From OPU3-GD-OMZ sp001901525 (GTDB taxonomy: Bacteria > Pseudomonadota > Gammaproteobacteria > Methylococcales > Methylomonadaceae): a DNA stretch of 35,698 bases. Made by a program: the position numbers and the translations under genes. Shown piece by piece: positions 24,771-32,590 of the stretch (position 1 is the first letter of the stretch; each line of letters starts with the position of its first letter). Below the pieces are notes generated by a model. It searched no databases. It saw only the letters and a list, made by a program, of their open reading frames with translations, and was not told where the DNA came from. Where the stretch lies: NCBI GenBank assembly GCA_963981505.1, contig CAXCEI010000014.1, positions 1 through 35,698 of the forward strand. Direction: 5' to 3'.

Positions 24771-26099
24771 ATGCTGAAATTAATATCGCTCATAATGTGT
24801 TTTTTTTGTATATTGCTACCCAACCTAGGGTATGCAAAACAACTGCAAATAGAGGCGCTACGTTTTTGGTCTGCGCCTGATCATACGCGGTTAGTTTTAG
24901 ATACAACATCCTTACCCAAGCATCAAGTCTTTGCGCTGCAGAACCCTGATCGTCTGGTTGTAGATATTGTTAATGCAAAGTTGGGTAGGCATCTTTTACA
25001 GCCTGCCGCTAATCACAATTTGCTCTATCGAATTCGTAGTGGGGCGCGTAATAAGGGTGACTTAAGGATTGTCATCGATTTGAAAAAACAAATTAACCCG
25101 AAAAGTTTCGTTTTAAAACCCAGCAATCTATACGGTCATCGTTTGGTTATTGATTTGTTTGATAAAGATAAGGTCAAGAAATCACCTGTTATTAAACCCA
25201 TGGCTAATAGTGATAACAAGAATCGTGCTAAGGAAATGGTGGTTGCTATTGATGCAGGTCATGGTGGTGAAGACCCCGGCGCTCAAGGTCCACATGGGGT
25301 GCAGGAGAAAAAAGTTGTTTTGTCTGTTGCAAAGAAATTGGTGGCTAAAATAAATGCACACCCGGGTATGCGCGCAATTTTAGTTCGTAAAGGTGACTAT
25401 TATGTGGGCTTGAGAAAGCGTCTTAAGATTGCCAGACAATCGAGAGCTGATTTGTTTATCTCAATTCATGCTGATGCATTCCATAATGCGAAAGTACACG
25501 GCGCCTCTGTTTATACGCTATCACGAGGCGGTGCATCAAGTGAAGCGGCGCGCTGGCTGGCTAATCAGGAAAATGCATCTGATCTTGTGGGTGGGGTTAG
25601 TCTCGATGATAAGGACGATGTTTTAGCCTCAGTTTTACTGGATTTATCGCAAACGGCAACACAAGATATGAGCACTATAGCGGCCAAAAAAATATTAGGT
25701 GAGTTAAATGGAATCGTTAAGTTACACAAACGAAGCGTGCAAGCCGCTAAATTTATTGTGCTTAAATCACCTGACATACCGTCGGTGTTAATTGAAACGG
25801 CTTATATTTCGAATCCTACTGAGGAAAGAAGGCTGAGATCGCCAGGATATCAAAATAAAATAGCACAGGCTATTTATCGAGGTATTAATAAATATTATCA
25901 GGATGTAACGCCGGTTCATTTAGCTATAGATGAAAGAACTGCGATCAGGGCGTTCAGTAAACATAAGATAACGCGTGGTGAGACGTTATCAGAGATTGCG
26001 GTACGCTATGGCATTAGTATGAAAAAATTAAAACGTTTCAATGCATTGAAGAGTAATGTTATTAAGATCGGGCAGGTTTTAACTATACCCAGTAGTTAA
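24771..26099 (+). CDS. amiB: AmiB-type N-acetylmuramoyl-L-alanine amidase
   Basis: A 442-residue periplasmic zinc amidase that splits septal peptidoglycan. A signal peptide (MLKLISLIMCFFCILLPNLGYA) is followed by an AMIN domain (about 24-130), the Amidase_3 catalytic domain (about 155-375) with zinc and catalytic residues His164 (IDAGHGGEDPGA), Glu179, His233 (SIHADAF) and Glu342 (VLIETAYISN), and a C-terminal LysM (KITRGETLSEIAVRYGIS onward). This architecture and the position after tsaE match AmiB. In enterobacteria and pseudomonads mutL normally follows; here lpxH converges one base after the stop instead. Confidence 0.94.
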   Translation: MLKLISLIMCFFCILLPNLGYAKQLQIEALRFWSAPDHTRLVLDTTSLPKHQVFALQNPDRLVVDIVNAKLGRHLLQPAANHNLLYRIRSGARNKGDLRIVIDLKKQINPKSFVLKPSNLYGHRLVIDLFDKDKVKKSPVIKPMANSDNKNRAKEMVVAIDAGHGGEDPGAQGPHGVQEKKVVLSVAKKLVAKINAHPGMRAILVRKGDYYVGLRKRLKIARQSRADLFISIHADAFHNAKVHGASVYTLSRGGASSEAARWLANQENASDLVGGVSLDDKDDVLASVLLDLSQTATQDMSTIAAKKILGELNGIVKLHKRSVQAAKFIVLKSPDIPSVLIETAYISNPTEERRLRSPGYQNKIAQAIYRGINKYYQDVTPVHLAIDERTAIRAFSKHKITRGETLSEIAVRYGISMKKLKRFNALKSNVIKIGQVLTIPSS

Positions 26100-26100
26100 G

Positions 26101-26832
26101 TTAGGTGTGTAATGTCTCTACGTGATGGCCTTTTGGGGACCAGCATAAAACGCTGCCTTGTTGTGGTGTCCAGTTTGCGAGTACAAAACGTTCAGCGGCT
26201 ATCTCATCAATAGTAAAATGATGAAGGGCGGGTCTGTGCGTGTGTCCATGAATTAACCGAAAGGCATTGTGGCTTTTTAGTGTGTTAGTGACCTCGGTTT
26301 GATTAACATCTAAAATCTCAGCAGCATAATTTCGTTTATGTAATAAACTCTTAAAGCGGTACCAGCGGCTAGCTATTAAGCGTAACCATAAGGGGTAGGC
26401 TAGTTTTTCTTGTTTCCAATTGTTGGTATGTGACAAGACTCTAAATGCTTGGTAACCAATGTCATCAGTGCACAATAAATCGCCATGCATTAGCAGGGTT
26501 TTTGTGCCAAATAGATTTAATAAATGATAGTCATCAAGGAGGTTGACACCGGTTTCCTGGCAGAACTGGGTTCCGAGTAGAAAATCACGGTTTCCTTGTT
26601 GCAAGTAGACGGCTGTTCCGCTTGCGATTAGGTTTTTTAGGTGTTGCCTTATCTTTTTATTTGGCGGCGTTAAGTCATCATCACCTACCCAGACATCAAA
26701 AAGATCACCCAGAATATAAAGTTCTTTGGCTTGCGTCGCCCGCGAAGAAAGAAATTTTAGAAAAATTTTTGTAATTCGCGGTTTCTCAATTGCAAGATGA
26801 AGATCAGAAATAAAAAGGATTTCGTCTTTCAA
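26101..26832 (-). CDS. lpxH: UDP-2,3-diacylglucosamine diphosphatase LpxH
   Basis: A 243-residue calcineurin-like phosphoesterase that hydrolyses UDP-2,3-diacylglucosamine to lipid X in lipid A synthesis, acting at the inner membrane. Metal-binding motifs appear in order: FISDLHL, LGDLFDVWVGDD, QGNRDFLLG, MHGDLLCTDD and HGHTHRPALH. Their spacing and the length match LpxH rather than other phosphoesterases. It indicates a Gram-negative envelope with LPS. It starts 11 bases after the cyclophilin gene on the same strand, the two probably forming a transcript. The gene order cyclophilin-lpxH beside cysS is frequent in gammaproteobacteria. Confidence 0.96.
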   Translation of the reverse strand: MKDEILFISDLHLAIEKPRITKIFLKFLSSRATQAKELYILGDLFDVWVGDDDLTPPNKKIRQHLKNLIASGTAVYLQQGNRDFLLGTQFCQETGVNLLDDYHLLNLFGTKTLLMHGDLLCTDDIGYQAFRVLSHTNNWKQEKLAYPLWLRLIASRWYRFKSLLHKRNYAAEILDVNQTEVTNTLKSHNAFRLIHGHTHRPALHHFTIDEIAAERFVLANWTPQQGSVLCWSPKGHHVETLHT

Positions 26833-26843
26833 TGTTTAGGCCA

Positions 26844-27425
26844 TTAATCAATCATTTGAGCGCTTTCGATTACAATATCGGTTTCTGGGACATCTTGGTG
26901 CATGCCGCTATTTCCTGTAGGAATTTCGGTCATTGCATCAATTATTTCCATGCCTTCAATAACATGACCAAAAACAGCGTAGCCCCAGCCTGAGGGCGTA
27001 GGGTTGGTATGATTTAAGAAATCATTATCTTTGTAATTGATAAAGAATTGTCCGGTTGCTGAGTCGGGATCTGACGTTCGTGCCATTGCGAGGGTGCCGC
27101 GATTATTCTCAAGGCCATTATCAGCTTCATTAATGATTGGATCATGAACATCTTTTTGGTTAAATTCAGTATCAAAACCACCACCCTGCGCCATGAAGTT
27201 TGGAATAATGCGATGAAAAATGGTACCGGTGTAAAATTCTTCTGTGACATAGGTAATAAAGTTGGCTGTTGTAATTGGCGCCTTGTCAGTATCCAGTTGG
27301 ACGATAAAATCACCCGAAGTAGTGCTGAATTTAACTTTAGTTTGGATCTCTGACATGTTTGTTTCCTTAGCCAATAAAAAAGGGGAAAATAAAATTAGGG
27401 GTATTAAAAAATGAAAAGTACGCAT
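26844..27425 (-). CDS. Cyclophilin-type peptidyl-prolyl isomerase with optional signal peptide
   Basis: A cyclophilin with the core stretches FHRIIPNFMAQGGGF, INEADNGLENNRGTLAMART and SATGQFFINYKDNDFL and GYAVFGHVIEGM, as in PpiA and PpiB. From ATG 27425 it is 193 residues and begins with a plausible signal peptide (MRTFHFLIPLILFSPFLLA), implying the periplasm. An internal ATG at 27356 follows an excellent ribosome site (AAGGA, seven bases upstream) and gives a 170-residue form lacking the signal, starting MSEIQTKVKFSTTSGDF. The upstream start has only a weaker site (AGGT, eight bases). Both products may be made. It is encoded just upstream of lpxH and divergent from cysS. Confidence 0.94.
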   Translation of the reverse strand: MRTFHFLIPLILFSPFLLAKETNMSEIQTKVKFSTTSGDFIVQLDTDKAPITTANFITYVTEEFYTGTIFHRIIPNFMAQGGGFDTEFNQKDVHDPIINEADNGLENNRGTLAMARTSDPDSATGQFFINYKDNDFLNHTNPTPSGWGYAVFGHVIEGMEIIDAMTEIPTGNSGMHQDVPETDIVIESAQMID

Positions 27426-27512
27426 TAATATTTACCTGACTAGCGATAGTAATTGAACATTTTAATTTTTTTTAGGCCGCTTTACAAATAACAATCGAAA
27501 TTTTCTTTAGGC

Positions 27513-27518
27513 TATAAT
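27513..27518 (+). promoter_or_regulatory. -10 element, probable cysS promoter
   Basis: A perfect TATAAT in the divergent gap before cysS. The matching -35 position (27490-27495) is poor. Transcription would begin near 27525, giving a leader of about 125 bases. Confidence 0.45.
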
Positions 27519-27572
27519 ACTCGCTGACTATCGTAGGCCTATTAAATCTGGTTTTATACTGGAAGAGGTATT

Positions 27573-27638
27573 TTGATCGATAAAATATTTTGGCAAACGA
27601 GTCGTGCGAGTTTCCTAATGATAAGTCTGTTTTTATAA
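27573..27638 (+). CDS. Possible 21-codon leader peptide before cysS
   Basis: TTG at 27573 is preceded by a purine-rich site (GGAAGAGG) and opens a 21-codon frame reading (M)IDKIFWQTSRASFLMISLFL, ending at TAA 27636-27638, ten bases before the cysS ATG. It has no cysteine codon, so a classical cysteine attenuator is not supported. cysS itself lacks a visible ribosome site, so coupling through this short frame is conceivable. It is too short for a firm call. Confidence 0.25.
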   Translation: MIDKIFWQTSRASFLMISLFL

Positions 27639-27648
27639 AAAATTAAAA

Positions 27649-29028
27649 ATGTTAAAAATATTTAATACGTTGACCCGACAAAAAGAAACGTTTAAACCCA
27701 TTGTACCAGGTAAAGTTGGGCTGTATGTCTGTGGTATGACAGTGTATGACTATTGCCATATTGGCCATGCGCGGGTCATGGTGGTTTTTGATATTGTGGC
27801 GCGTTATTTTCGCTATTTAGGTTATGAGTTGACCTATGCGCGTAATATTACCGATATTGATGATAAGATTATTAAACGTGCTAATGAAAGCGGTCAAGAG
27901 ATCTCATCGCTTACTGAATTTTTTATTGATGCGATGCATGCCGATGAGCGTGCTTTAGCCGTATTGCCACCTGATATTGAGCCGAGAGCGACGCAGTCAA
28001 TGGACCAAATTATTAATTTGATCCAGTTGCTGTTTGAAAAAGGTTTAGCTTATACGAGTACATCGGGTGATGTTTTTTATTCAGTTTCAAAATTCCCTCA
28101 CTATGGTCAATTATCAGGAAAACAACTGGATACTTTGCAGGCTGGGGAGCGTGTTGCAATTGATAAGAGTAAACGAGATCCCTTAGATTTTGTTCTCTGG
28201 AAGAAGGCAAAGGAAGATGAGCCTTTTTGGAATTCTCCTTGGGGCCGCGGTCGTCCCGGGTGGCATATTGAATGTTCTGCAATGTCTACCTGTTGTTTAG
28301 GTAACCATTTTGATGTCCATGGGGGTGGTATGGATTTGCAATTTCCACACCATGAAAATGAAATTGCACAGTCGGTCGGGGGTACCGGTGAGCAGTTTGT
28401 AAACTATTGGATGCATAATGGTTTTGTCCGCGTTGATAATGAAAAAATGTCAAAATCCTTTGGTAATTTTTTCACGTTAAAAGAAGTGCGAGAAAATTAC
28501 CCGTCGGAAGTGATTAGGTTTTTTATCTTATCGAGTCACTATCGAAGCCCACTTAATTATTCTAATGAAAGTTTAGATGATGCTAAAGCTGCTTTAGTGC
28601 GGTTATATACGGCCTTAAGGAATGTTGATATTACCGGTTCAGATTTGATAATGGAGTCTCAGGCGGCCTTTGAATTAGCAATGAATGATGACTTTAATAC
28701 TCCCGAAGCCTTAGCGGTTTTATTTTCTCTGACTAATACTTTGAATAAGTTGAAACAAGACAATGCGCCTGGCGTTGAGTTGTATGCGAATACTTTAAAG
28801 ACATTGGCGGAAGGTTTGGGCATTTTACAAGAAGACCCAGACTCTTTTTTACAAGATAGCGATGGCAGTTCAAAAGAAGATCAGCAGATAGTGGAAAGGA
28901 TTAATCAACGAAGTATGGCTAAAAAAAATAAAGATTGGGTGTTGGCAGATCAGATTCGTGACGAATTAAAAGCGGGCGGTATCGTACTAGAAGACAGTGC
29001 TGATGGTACTACTTGGCGTCGTCATTAA
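27649..29028 (+). CDS. cysS: Cysteinyl-tRNA synthetase
   Basis: A 459-residue class I synthetase that charges tRNA-Cys. The ATP-binding HIGH motif is at 37-40 (YCHIGHARVMV), the KMSKS motif at 266-270, and the zinc-binding Cys28 (YVCGMTVYD), the Cys of WHIECSAMS and the HHENEIAQS histidines are intact. The C-terminal anticodon-binding helix bundle ends GIVLEDSADGTTWRR. Length matches the bacterial norm of about 460. No ribosome site is seen before the ATG, which is preceded by an A/T-rich run. fchA follows 76 bases later. Confidence 0.98.
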   Translation: MLKIFNTLTRQKETFKPIVPGKVGLYVCGMTVYDYCHIGHARVMVVFDIVARYFRYLGYELTYARNITDIDDKIIKRANESGQEISSLTEFFIDAMHADERALAVLPPDIEPRATQSMDQIINLIQLLFEKGLAYTSTSGDVFYSVSKFPHYGQLSGKQLDTLQAGERVAIDKSKRDPLDFVLWKKAKEDEPFWNSPWGRGRPGWHIECSAMSTCCLGNHFDVHGGGMDLQFPHHENEIAQSVGGTGEQFVNYWMHNGFVRVDNEKMSKSFGNFFTLKEVRENYPSEVIRFFILSSHYRSPLNYSNESLDDAKAALVRLYTALRNVDITGSDLIMESQAAFELAMNDDFNTPEALAVLFSLTNTLNKLKQDNAPGVELYANTLKTLAEGLGILQEDPDSFLQDSDGSSKEDQQIVERINQRSMAKKNKDWVLADQIRDELKAGGIVLEDSADGTTWRRH

Positions 29029-29051
29029 ATAATTTAATTAGCTATAGGGTG

Positions 29052-29078
29052 TTGCAGTTAAGCAGATCATATCTGCAA
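29052..29078 (+). repeat. Two mutually exclusive short hairpins in the cysS-fchA gap
   Basis: GCAGAT-CAT-ATCTGC (29062-29076) can form a six-pair hairpin, while TTGCAG (29052-29057) can instead pair with CTGCAA (29073-29078). There is no T-run, so this is not a Rho-independent terminator. It may influence fchA translation or be chance. Confidence 0.4.
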
Positions 29079-29104
29079 TTGGAATTTAGGGGGAGGGAGA
29101 TCAC

Positions 29105-29737
29105 TTGACAGAAATCAAAGATAAATCAATTCAGCTTTTTCTGGAAGAATTAGCCAGTCATAGAGCCACTCCGGGCGGAGGGAGTGCGGCAGCGGTGATG
29201 GGAGCAACAGCTGCGGCATTGACCAGCATGGTTTGTAATTTAACTATTGGTAAGCCAAAGTACAGCGCAGTCGAGTCTGATATGAAGGCTTTATTGGTGA
29301 AGTCAGAAGCATTGCGTGAAAATTTTACGGCTATGATTAAGGCGGATGTGGAGGGTTTTAACCAAGTTATGCAGGCCTATGGTTTACCTAAAGAGAGTGA
29401 GCAAGATAAAGTGCGTAGAACATTGGCAATTCAGGCGGCGTTAAAAGAAGCGACCGTAGTGCCTTTAGCCTGCGCCAAGGCAAGTGCAGAAGTGATTTTA
29501 TTAAGCCAGGAGGCGGCCTTAAAAGGCAACAGTAATGTAGTTACTGATGCCGGCGTCAGTGTGGTTTCGGCCCATGCGGCACTGAAGAGTTCAGCATTGA
29601 ATGTGTATATAAATGTCGGCAGTATAAGCGATAAAGAATATGGCGCTGAGACGTTGGCCGAATTAGAGCAGGTTTTGGCAAAGGCTGAGGTATCGGTAGA
29701 GGATATTTATCAGTCGGTTAAGCGTCAGTTACTCTAA
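29105..29737 (+). CDS. fchA: FchA-type methenyl-tetrahydrofolate cyclohydrolase
   Basis: A 210-residue protein of the cyclodeaminase/cyclohydrolase family. The N-terminal RATPGGGSAAAVMGATAAALTSMVCNLTIGKPKY and the later GNSNVVTDAGVSV and ALNVYINVGSI stretches closely resemble FchA of Methylobacterium, which interconverts 5,10-methenyl- and 10-formyl-tetrahydrofolate in methylotrophic C1 metabolism. A standalone length of about 210 fits FchA rather than the fused mammalian formiminotransferase-cyclodeaminase; histidine-degradation use is possible but no hut gene is present. The start is TTG with a strong GGGAGGGAG ribosome site. It occupies the place after cysS and before tRNA genes where folD stands in some gammaproteobacteria. 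Confidence 0.88.
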   Translation: MTEIKDKSIQLFLEELASHRATPGGGSAAAVMGATAAALTSMVCNLTIGKPKYSAVESDMKALLVKSEALRENFTAMIKADVEGFNQVMQAYGLPKESEQDKVRRTLAIQAALKEATVVPLACAKASAEVILLSQEAALKGNSNVVTDAGVSVVSAHAALKSSALNVYINVGSISDKEYGAETLAELEQVLAKAEVSVEDIYQSVKRQLL

Positions 29738-29802
29738 AAGCTTTTCTGTGGTTTGATAATGTTTTTGTCGTAACCATGGTGTTTGGGGCGTGTAAATAAT
29801 TA

Positions 29803-29831
29803 TTGACGGAAGGATGAAATACCAGTATTAT
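29803..29831 (+). promoter_or_regulatory. Sigma70 promoter of the tRNA cluster
   Basis: TTGACG (29803-29808) and TATTAT (29826-29831) are separated by 17 bases, an optimal layout. The predicted start near 29838 lies about 47 bases before the first tRNA. A GC-containing stretch (GCAGGC) follows the -10 box, as in promoters under stringent control, though this is a weak indication. Confidence 0.7.
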
Positions 29832-29884
29832 TTGCAGGCTTCATAGCGTTGTTTCATTACCTTGCTTTTTGGAGTATTAGTGTT

Positions 29885-29961
29885 CGGGGTATAGCGCAGT
29901 TTGGTAGCGCGCCTGCTTTGGGAGCAGGATGTCGGGGGTTCGAATCCCTCTACCCCGACCA
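29885..29961 (+). tRNA. tRNA-Pro (anticodon TGG)
   Basis: A 77-base cloverleaf with acceptor CGGGGTA pairing TACCCCG, anticodon arm CCTGC-TTTGGGA-GCAGG with TGG at 29919-29921, T loop GTTCGAATC, and an encoded CCA end (29959-29961). First of three clustered tRNA genes. Confidence 0.97.
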
Positions 29962-29970
29962 ATAAATAGA

Positions 29971-30047
29971 GCGCTTGTAGCTCAGCTGGATAGAGCATCG
30001 GCCTTCTAAGCCGAGGGTCGCAGGTTCGAATCCTGCCAAGCGTACCA
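29971..30047 (+). tRNA. tRNA-Arg (anticodon TCT)
   Basis: A 77-base cloverleaf. Acceptor GCGCTTG pairs with CAAGCGT (one G-U), the anticodon arm is TCGGC-CTTCTAA-GCCGA with TCT at 30005-30007, and CCA is encoded. It begins nine bases after tRNA-Pro, so both come from one precursor. Confidence 0.97.
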
Positions 30048-30067
30048 GTTCTTGTTTTGATTTTATG

Positions 30068-30143
30068 GTGAGCGTAGCTCAGTTGGTAGAGCCCCGGATT
30101 GTGATTCCGGTTGTCGAGGGTTCGAGCCCCTTCGTTCACCCCA
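30068..30143 (+). tRNA. tRNA-His (anticodon GTG)
   Basis: Acceptor GTGAGCG pairs with CGTTCAC, the anticodon arm is CCGGA-TTGTGAT-TCCGG with GTG at 30101-30103, and CCA is encoded. The base at 30067 is G and would form the His-specific extra G(-1):C73 pair. A tRNA-Leu gene often follows in gammaproteobacteria, but none is present here. Confidence 0.97.
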
Positions 30144-30337
30144 ATTCAACCACTGCTATTCATCCTGCCCTGATAAGAATGTGATATCTTTTGCTGAATA
30201 TTGCTTATTTCAAGTACGCCAGAGCAATATTTTTGTCACTTAGGTAAGTGCTTTTCTACTAGCCGAGTTACAATGAATCCTGTACTGTCTTTTCAATTCT
30301 CATTTGTTTTTTCGCAGATTTTTTAAAGTTAATAATT

Positions 30338-30790
30338 ATGCATATATGGGTCGATGCAGATGCCTGCCCCGTGGTTATTAAAGAAATTTTATTCCGGGCT
30401 GTCGAGCGTTCTAAAATAGCGTTGACTTTAGTTGCTAATCAGTCAATTCGTTTTCCACCGTCGCGCTATATTAAAATGCTACAAGTAGCACCTGGGTTTG
30501 ATGTTGCTGATAATGAGATTGTTAAGCGGCTCGCTGTTGGTGATTTGGTGATTACCGGTGATATTCCTTTGGCGGCTGAGGTGATTGATAAAGGTGGTTT
30601 TGCATTAAATCCACGCGGTGAACTTTATACCCTTGATAATATAAAGGAACGCTTGGCCATGCGTGATTTTATGGAAACTTTACGATCCAGCGGTGTGCAA
30701 ACGGGTGGGCCATCCACTATGAGTCAGGCGGATCGAAAAACTTTTGCAAATCAATTGGATCGTTTTTTAACTCAATATACAACAACGTGA
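30338..30790 (+). CDS. yaiI: YaiI/YqxD family protein (UPF0178, DUF188)
   Basis: A 150-residue protein with the family signature MHIWVDADACPVVIKEILFRAVER at the start, a central DLVITGDIPLAAEVIDKG, and the C-terminal RSSGVQTGGPSTMSQADRKTFANQLDRFL. The fold resembles a PIN/NYN nuclease with clustered acidic residues (Asp6, Asp8), but no biochemical role is established for the family. No ribosome site is evident before the ATG. It is convergent with rhlE; the 30 bases between them show no terminator. Confidence 0.93.
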   Translation: MHIWVDADACPVVIKEILFRAVERSKIALTLVANQSIRFPPSRYIKMLQVAPGFDVADNEIVKRLAVGDLVITGDIPLAAEVIDKGGFALNPRGELYTLDNIKERLAMRDFMETLRSSGVQTGGPSTMSQADRKTFANQLDRFLTQYTTT

Positions 30791-30820
30791 TTTTATTGTT
30801 AGGCGGTGTTGTTTGAAGAA

Positions 30821-32101
30821 TTAGGGTGTTCTTTTTGAGCGGTAATATTTTGTGTTTTTTGGCTTTTCGGTGTTCGTATTTCGCGTTACTCGCTGTCTTG
30901 TTCTATGACTTACATGATTTCTTTTAGGTTTTGTTAGGTGATGGTTGGCTTGTGATTCAGGAACATCATGAGTGGGCTCGAAGTCGTCAATTAATTTACG
31001 AGTTAGGGTTTGTTTGATCAGACGCTCAATATCAGACAGTTGTTTGAATTCATCGGCACTCACGAGTGATATTGCTTGTCCGTTTGAGCCTGCCCGTCCA
31101 GTCCGACCAATGCGGTGAACATAATCTTCTGGGACATTGGGTAAGTCAAAATTGATAACGTGGGGTAATTGGTCAATATCGAGTCCGCGGGCAGCAATAT
31201 CTGTTGCGACCAAGACATGTGTGGATAAACTTTTAAATTCAGCGAGTGCTTTGGTTCTGGCTGCTTGACTTTTGTTGCCATGAATTGCTGCAGCTTTTAT
31301 TCCCTGCGACTCTAGGTGTCGTGTGAGTTTATTAGCGCCGTGTTTCGTTCGGGTAAAGACTAATACTTGTTGCCACTGCTGTTCGTTAATTAAATGACAA
31401 AGTAGCGCTGCTTTTTGTTTTTTATCAACAGGATAAATCCATTGGGTGACATTTTCTGCGGTAGTATTGCGAGGGCTCACAGAAATCTCGATTGGGTTGT
31501 TAACAAGTCCTCTTGCGAGTGTTCTTATATCTTTAGAGAAGGTGGCAGAAAACATTAAGTTCTGACGGCGTTTAGGCAGTGTAGCAATAATTTTTCGAAT
31601 GTCATGAATAAAGCCCATGTCAAGCATCCGGTCAGCTTCGTCTAAAACTAATACTTCTAGTTGATTAAAGTTAATGGCATTTTGCTGGTGTAAATCAAGC
31701 AGGCGTCCAGGAGTTGCAACTAGAATATCAACGCCCTTTCGTAGTTTGGTTATTTGTGGATTAATCTTGACGCCACCAAAGACAACGGTAGAGCGTAGCG
31801 GTAAGTGCTTTCCATAGGTGGCGACGCTTTCGCCAATTTGGGCGGCTAATTCACGTGTGGGTGTTAAGATCAGAACTCTTGCTTGATGGGCTTTGGCATA
31901 GTTTCCTTTTGCGAGTCTCTCGAGGATAGGGAGGGTAAATCCCGCTGTTTTCCCCGTCCCTGTTTGGGCTGCGGCCATAACATCGTGGCCGCTCATGATG
32001 GCAGGGATTGCTTGTTCTTGAATAGGTGAGGGGGTTGAGTAACCCTTGTCGGCTATTGCTTTAAGGATTGGCTCTGATAAGCCCAAAGGGGAAAAACTCA
32101 T
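30821..32101 (-). CDS. rhlE: RhlE-type DEAD-box RNA helicase
   Basis: A 426-residue helicase with the full DEAD-box motif set: Q motif (GYSTPSPIQEQAIPA), motif I AQTGTGKT, PTRELAAQ, TPGR, DEAD in LVLDEADRMLDMGF, SAT, and HRIGRTGRAG. RhlE proteins remodel RNA in ribosome assembly and RNA decay. The tail after about 360 is basic and unstructured (KPKRNHVSHRTRQRVTRNT), as in RhlE and unlike DbpA. ATG 32101 begins MSFSPLGLSEPIL, the family start; ATG 32113 would add four residues. It lies beside an RRM protein gene and two cold-shock genes, with another helicase gene, dbpA, on the far side. Confidence 0.93.
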   Translation of the reverse strand: MSFSPLGLSEPILKAIADKGYSTPSPIQEQAIPAIMSGHDVMAAAQTGTGKTAGFTLPILERLAKGNYAKAHQARVLILTPTRELAAQIGESVATYGKHLPLRSTVVFGGVKINPQITKLRKGVDILVATPGRLLDLHQQNAINFNQLEVLVLDEADRMLDMGFIHDIRKIIATLPKRRQNLMFSATFSKDIRTLARGLVNNPIEISVSPRNTTAENVTQWIYPVDKKQKAALLCHLINEQQWQQVLVFTRTKHGANKLTRHLESQGIKAAAIHGNKSQAARTKALAEFKSLSTHVLVATDIAARGLDIDQLPHVINFDLPNVPEDYVHRIGRTGRAGSNGQAISLVSADEFKQLSDIERLIKQTLTRKLIDDFEPTHDVPESQANHHLTKPKRNHVSHRTRQRVTRNTNTEKPKNTKYYRSKRTP

Positions 32102-32293
32102 AATTTGTCTCATTAATTTGTAGTGTGCGTGTTCTGCAGAGCTACGGGTAGATAAATTGGGGTAACTAAATTTTTGAAAGTCAATTTAGGGTAAAAATAA
32201 CATTCAGTAAAATATAATTATTGCTGAATTTGTTGCTTGGGTGTTTTTCTGTGTTGTTGAATGAATCCGTTCACTTAACAGGAAAGTTGTTCT

Positions 32294-32563
32294 TTACCGG
32301 CGGCGACCGCCGCGGCCTTGTTTGCGAGGGTCTTCAAATTTGACGACAAGAAGTTTGTCGCCAACACTTCTGCCGTTAAGACCGGCAATCGCAGCGCGTG
32401 CTTCGTGGCCTTCCATTTCAATAAAGCCAAATCCTTTGCTTCTTCCAGAAAAAATATCACTGGCAATTTCTATAGAACGTACGGTGCCGAATTCTGCAAA
32501 TAAAGTTTTGACGCTTTCTTCAGTGGCATCATGTGGCAGGCTTCCAACGAACAGTTTTTTCAT
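32294..32563 (-). CDS. Single-RRM RNA-binding protein
   Basis: An 89-residue protein made of one RNA-recognition motif with RNP2 KLFVGSLP (3-10) and RNP1 SKGFGFIEM, followed by a basic Gly/Arg tail (DPRKQGRGGRRR). Aromatic residues that stack on RNA bases (Phe5 and the two Phe in GFGF) are present. Small RRM proteins of this kind occur in many proteobacteria and cyanobacteria, often cold-induced; partners are unknown. It lies downstream of the cspA-like gene on the same strand, separated by a hairpin that may act as a partial terminator. Between it and rhlE are 192 bases without a recognisable element. Confidence 0.93.
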   Translation of the reverse strand: MKKLFVGSLPHDATEESVKTLFAEFGTVRSIEIASDIFSGRSKGFGFIEMEGHEARAAIAGLNGRSVGDKLLVVKFEDPRKQGRGGRRR

Positions 32564-32590
32564 TTAATCCTCAGTGTGAGTTTGAAGGTG

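Noticed and set aside
29828..30139. A 103-codon open frame on the minus strand over the tRNA genes
   Set aside because: It is the reverse strand of the three tRNA genes. Peptides like GRIRTCDPRLRRPMLYPAELQ are a well-known artefact of translating antisense tRNA sequence.
32322..32567. Plus-strand frames opposite the RRM gene
   Set aside because: The minus strand encodes an unmistakable RRM with both RNP motifs; the opposite frames are shadows.
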